From NCBI GenBank assembly GCA_019054805.1, contig JAHQIY010000001.1:10678501-10742500 (forward strand): a DNA stretch of 64,000 bases, written 5' to 3'. This document shows, one piece after another, positions 60,530 through 64,000 of the stretch. Within the stretch, counting starts at the first letter, position 1. Each line of letters opens with the position of its first letter. The stretch is from Brachionus manjavacas (lineage: Eukaryota; Rotifera; Eurotatoria; Ploima; Brachionidae). The position numbers and the translations under genes were made by a program. The notes under the pieces were generated by a model, which worked only from the letters and a program-made list of their open reading frames with translations, made no database searches and had not been told where the DNA came from.

Positions 60530-61547
60530 GGGTCTACCAAAAACACTGACCCCCAATTTTTTTGCAAAGCAAAAATATTTTCAAAAGTTTTAATATCATT
60601 ATCATTTAGTTTGAATTTTTTTCTATTTTTTGAAAATTAAATTATTTTTTCTCCAAAATTATTATTTTTTATGAAAATTGAATATTTTTAAATTTTTAAA
60701 AACCTGACCCCCAACTGACCCCAATTTTTCTTGAAGAGAATTTAACGAGCTTTCTAAAAATGTTTCTAGATTTTCTCCAGGAATTATAGTTTTCGAGATA
60801 ATTGATTATAATAAAAGACCCTAGTTAAAAACGATATACTACTCGATCAAGAATTTTTTAGCTTTTTGACTGTCATGTTTGTTTTCTTAATTTCAATATT
60901 ATTTTTAAAGGAAAAACTATAATCAACTTTTAAAGAAACCTGACACCCTATTGACTCCCAATTTTCTACGACTATTCCCAACTGACCCCCATATTCTTGA
61001 AGAGAATTTAACGAGCTTTCTAAAAATGTGTCATGTTTTTCTCCAGGAAGTAAAGTTGCTAAAAATTATTAGTAAAAATAAAAAATTTCGCCTCATATTT
61101 TAAGTTTTATTAATAAATTTTTTAAATTTTTTAACAAAAATTACTATTGATTTATGACAATTAATTTAATAAAAAATAAAGTCTGTGTATTAAATTTTCA
61201 ATTACGTAAAAATTGATAAACTTAAATGAGGCGAAATTTTTTATTTAACTAATAATTTTTTGCAACTATACTTCCTGGAGAAAAACTAGAAACATTTTTA
61301 GAAAGCTCGTTAAATTCTCTTCAAGAAAAATGGGGGTCAGTAGGGGGTCAGGTTTTTAAAAATATAAAAATATTCAATTTTCATAAAAAATAATAATTTT
61401 GGAAAAAAAATAATTTAATTTTCAAAAAATAGAGAAAAATTCAAACTAAATGATATATTAAAACTTTTTAAAATATTTTTGCTTTGCAAAAAAAATGGGG
61501 GTCAGGAAATTAAAAAAAAATTGGGGGTCAGTGTTTTAGTAGGACCC
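60530..61547. mobile_element. 1-kb foldback MITE with 8-bp target duplication
   Basis: CTTATACT flanks the unit on both sides (60522-60529, 61548-61555). Ends are GGGTCTACCAAAAACACTG (left) and GGGTCCTACTAAAACACTG (right, other strand), followed in both arms by GACCCCCAATTTTT and TTTGCAAAGCAAAAATATTT. Arms are about 250 bp. The centre has a second inverted pair (AAATTTCGCCTCAT / ATGAGGCGAAATTT) and a repeated block (GAGAATTTAACGAGCTTTCT at 60738 and 61005). No coding capacity. The 8-bp duplication suggests a hAT-like mobiliser. Confidence 0.8.
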
Positions 61548-61555
61548 CTTATACT

Positions 61556-62491
61556 AGTCATTTGTTTTTAAATGGCTCTTTAAAATAAACGTTTGAATAT
61601 ACTTAATGTCAGGATGAAAATTCGACGACAGATGTCATTTACAGGTAAAGGTGATCCAGATGGACTCTTTCTGCTAATAAACCAAGAAACAACTAGATTA
61701 TTTAGTTTTCTTAATTATAAATACAAAATTTTGTTAAATTTGCTAAATGATACCATATTTTTTTACTTGTCATTATTTTGAACATTTTTTGAAAACCCGT
61801 AAAATTAAAAAAAAAATCAAATTAGCTTCTAATTAAAATTGAGAAATTTAAAGGTTGATCCAAAATAATTGTCGTTTTTTTGTTTCGAAAAACAATATAT
61901 TTTTCCAATGGCCAAAAATAATCCTCTCTCTGATAAAAAATATAAAATTACATAGTTGGTATCATGCATCGGCTCAATAAATATTTAAAAAAAATCATTA
62001 CTAAAAATCTTCTAAAAATGGAAAATATTTTCAAACGTGTCCAAATTTCCAAATTTTCCAAATTTTAATAAATTCAAACAAAATCAGGAATATGTAAAAA
62101 ATTTACTTCTGTGGTTATAATTAAAAAATTAACTTTTCTTATGCTGTTTTATTTCAACCTCAGTAAGTTTGAATACGACTTGAGTCCACTACAAAGTTTT
62201 AATTGATCAAAAAGCTATTTTTGTTCAAATTTCGTCAAGTTTATCAATCAAAACTCGATCACAAGTAAAACAAATAAAACATATTTAAAAAAAAAAAACT
62301 GGTTTTGAATTTTTGTAAAAAGGAAACAATTAAAGATAATTGTTTTTAATTTTAAAATTTTTTAATCAATTTAAAAACAAAATTTCTAATTAAAATTGCT
62401 CGAAATGGCCACTAATAAAATTTCAAAATAAAATTTCTTTAATAATTTCCTAATTGAATTTGAACACATATAATTAAATTTCAAAAAAATG
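61556..62491. other. intergenic, no gene seen
   Basis: AT-rich. A 62-codon plus-strand frame (61593-61781) has no family resemblance and no supporting splice context. The last part is the promoter region of the small secreted protein gene. Confidence 0.35.
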
Positions 62492-62498
62492 TATAAAA
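62492..62498 (+). promoter_or_regulatory. TATA box of the small secreted protein gene
   Basis: TATAAAA lies 62 bp before the ATG at 62560, allowing a start site about 30 bp downstream and a short 5' UTR. In such AT-rich DNA the match alone is weak evidence; position supports it. Confidence 0.45.
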
Positions 62499-62559
62499 AT
62501 CGAATGATTTTAATTGAAACTTAAATCAAATTCAAAGTTAAAGAATCAAAAATTTTCAA

Positions 62560-62799
62560 ATGACTAAGCTAGTTAAAATATTAATACTTGTTCAAGTAAT
62601 AAGTCTTGTATTGGCTTCGAGTGCTGAGAGCAGTGAAAGCGAACTTGGCACTACAGGACCTGAAAGTTCTTCTGAATCGATCACCACGCAGCCTCCAACG
62701 ACCACTCAACGAAAATCAAGAGGACGTAGCGGAAGCAGGGGTAGAAAATCAAATGGAAGACGAAGATTGTCAGGAAGACGTCACAAGCAAAACTCATAA
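62560..62799 (+). CDS. small secreted Ser/Thr-rich, Arg-rich protein
   Basis: A 79-residue single-exon protein that I do not recognise. It begins with a clear signal peptide (MTKLVKILILVQVISLVLAS), then a Ser/Glu-rich acidic stretch (SAESSESELGTTGPESSSES), a Thr/Pro segment (TTQPPTTTQRK) likely to be O-glycosylated, and a strongly basic end with RGRSGSRGRKSNGRRRLSGR. No cysteines. The mature protein would have an acidic front and a cationic tail, as in some matrix or antimicrobial-like proteins, but no function can be assigned. A TATA box, in-frame ATG, higher GC coding texture and a close poly(A) signal (62859-62864) support a real gene. It converges on PPP1R7 with only about 100 bp between stops. 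Confidence 0.65.
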   Translation: MTKLVKILILVQVISLVLASSAESSESELGTTGPESSSESITTQPPTTTQRKSRGRSGSRGRKSNGRRRLSGRRHKQNS

Positions 62800-62858
62800 G
62801 TCAAAAATCACAAATTTAAAAAAATAGAATAATTTTATTTCTATTCGACATTTTAAAA

Positions 62859-62864
62859 AATAAA
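62859..62864 (+). promoter_or_regulatory. poly(A) signal of the small secreted protein gene
   Basis: AATAAA lies 60 nt after the stop and only 35 nt from the opposing PPP1R7 stop, so the two 3' UTRs probably overlap. Confidence 0.5.
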
Positions 62865-62898
62865 TAAACAAAATTAAAATCCGTCCATTAATTATTAA

Positions 62899-64000
62899 TT
62901 AAGCATGAGTAATACTTGGTTTAGATATTAAAGTTGCGTCTAATTGTTCCAAATTTGGCAATGTAAATATTATTTTTCTTCTATAATCAGGATTAAATTT
63001 TTGATTGTCATTCAATGTTCCGATCGATGTCGGCTTAGCATTATTGATATAAAAAATTGGATTATGCTCCAAATAAAGACATTTGAGCTTTGACAATGAA
63101 CGCAAATGCTCAATATCTGTCCATTTTGATAAATTGTTTCCATTAAACCAAAGTTCTTGTAATTCTCTAAGTCCTTCAGCATTCTCAATGTTCTCGATCA
63201 TGTTCAGAGATAAATCAAGCACTTTCAAATTAAACAGATTGTTAAAACCTTCCATTTTTGTCAGACCGTTCTCACTCAGATACAGCTCCTCCAAATTGGT
63301 CAATGAATCGAGATTCTCGATTTTTGTAATTCTATTCGATTGAAGACTTAAAATTTTCAAATTTGGTAGATCTAAATTTTCAATCCTACGGATTTTATTT
63401 TTACCCAAGTACCTTTAGATAATTTTGATAAATTTTTATTTTTTTTGTTTCAAATAAACTAAATTACAATTGAGTTAGATTTTTGAGAGTGGATAAATTT
63501 TCAAGTACTCTTAATTGGTTGTCGCCAAGTTCGAGCAGTTCCAATTTTGTCAAGCATTCCAAGTTTTCAATTCTACCAAACTGATTATGAACCAAAAATA
63601 ACTTTTTAAGCTCAACTAGTTCATTAAGGTTCTCAATTTTTGAAAGCCGATTAAAAGAAAGATCAAGTAGTTCCAGTGTTTTAAATTGTTGCAAATTTTC
63701 TATTTTCTCAATTTGATTATCATAGAAATCGAGTTCTTTTACGGCGTTTAGGCCTTTGTTTACGTCTAAATTCGCGTCTAGAAATGTCTTGAGCAGATTT
63801 CCACGAAAACAAATTGATTTTAGATTTTTGAATTTAGAAAAATCATTGATTTGCTTTAAACGTGTCATGCTAAGATCGATAGATTCGGTGTCATCCGGAT
63901 AAATAGTCAAGTCAACTTGGTCTGCATATGAATAATAAATGATTTGTTGATCTAATTTGTTTTTTTTTTCTTCATTAGTCAACTCGACCACTTCCTTATC
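62899..64000 (-). CDS. PPP1R7: protein phosphatase 1 regulatory subunit 7 (SDS22), 5' end cut off
   Basis: SDS22 is a leucine-rich-repeat protein that binds the PP1 catalytic subunit in nucleus and cytoplasm. Exons in the window, minus strand: 64000 (open) to 63468, then 63412-62899, with a 55-nt GT-AG intron. The frame stays open to the window edge, so the start is outside or at the very border. Repeats follow the 22-residue SDS22 pattern LxxLxxLxLxxNxIxKIENL, for example LELLDLSFNRLSKIENL, LKILSLQSNRITKIENL and LKVLDLSLNMIENIEN; about a dozen are visible. The C-terminal cap reads YLEHNPIFYI, NPDYRRKIIFTLPNLEQLDA, matching YLERNPL-DPQYRRKVMLALPSVRQIDA. It ends in KPSITHA. Confidence 0.9.

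Noticed and set aside
1-64000. CRISPR arrays, bacterial operons, tRNA or rRNA genes
   Set aside because: No regularly spaced repeats, ribosome-binding sites, or cloverleaf/rRNA signatures were seen; the window is eukaryotic.

Overview
The window is eukaryotic and animal-like. It is very AT-rich, its genes are split by GT-AG introns (many only about 48-67 nt long, some several kb), and every recognisable gene is a metazoan family. No species can be proven from the sequence. A small AT-rich invertebrate such as a rotifer is my best guess, based on base composition, short introns, possible spliced-leader acceptors and the mix of decayed LINE, piggyBac-like and hAT-like elements.

Layout. 1-2984: AT-rich DNA with a LINE remnant. 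2985-26239 (+): a 14-exon gene joining an N-terminal CAP-Gly domain to a C-terminal MTUS1/MTUS2-type coiled coil, with SxIP motifs between them; it looks like a microtubule plus-end protein. 28026-28858 (-): NAA38 (LSMD1) followed 70 bp later by PSMG4, arranged like a two-gene operon. 29.5-33 kb: nested transposon remnants (LINE, piggyBac-like, MITE). 33694-35443 (-): tyrosine aminotransferase, 6 exons. 35.4-42.7 kb: no gene seen, but a hAT-like MITE and a piggyBac-type MITE. 42694-47652 (+): a CLC-3/4/5-type 2Cl-/H+ exchanger, 15 exons. 48.4-50.2 kb: a decayed LINE between inverted repeats. 50368-52656 (-): a GGT7-like gamma-glutamyltransferase homologue, 8 exons. 53.5-54.4 kb: LINE remnants. 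54724-56564 (-): an OST3/TUSC3/MAGT1 oligosaccharyltransferase subunit with two mutually exclusive exons that both feed a U12-type AT-AC intron. 57-61.5 kb: LINE fragments, two nearly perfect palindromes and a large foldback element. 62560-62799 (+): a small secreted Ser/Thr- and Arg-rich protein, tail to tail with PPP1R7/SDS22 (62899 to beyond the right edge, -).

The genes are mostly unrelated housekeeping functions (protein N-acetylation, proteasome assembly, tyrosine catabolism, endosomal ion exchange, N-glycosylation, PP1 regulation), so the window is not one pathway. The strongest unusual signals are: (1) the duplicated 64-nt exon of the OST3 gene, whose mutually exclusive use appears to be enforced by U2/U12 spliceosome incompatibility; (2) the CAP-Gly plus MTUS domain combination; (3) the NAA38-PSMG4 operon-like pair. 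Exon joins below were worked out by hand from splice sites, reading phase and family similarity; all gene models with both ends in the window keep one open frame from start to stop.
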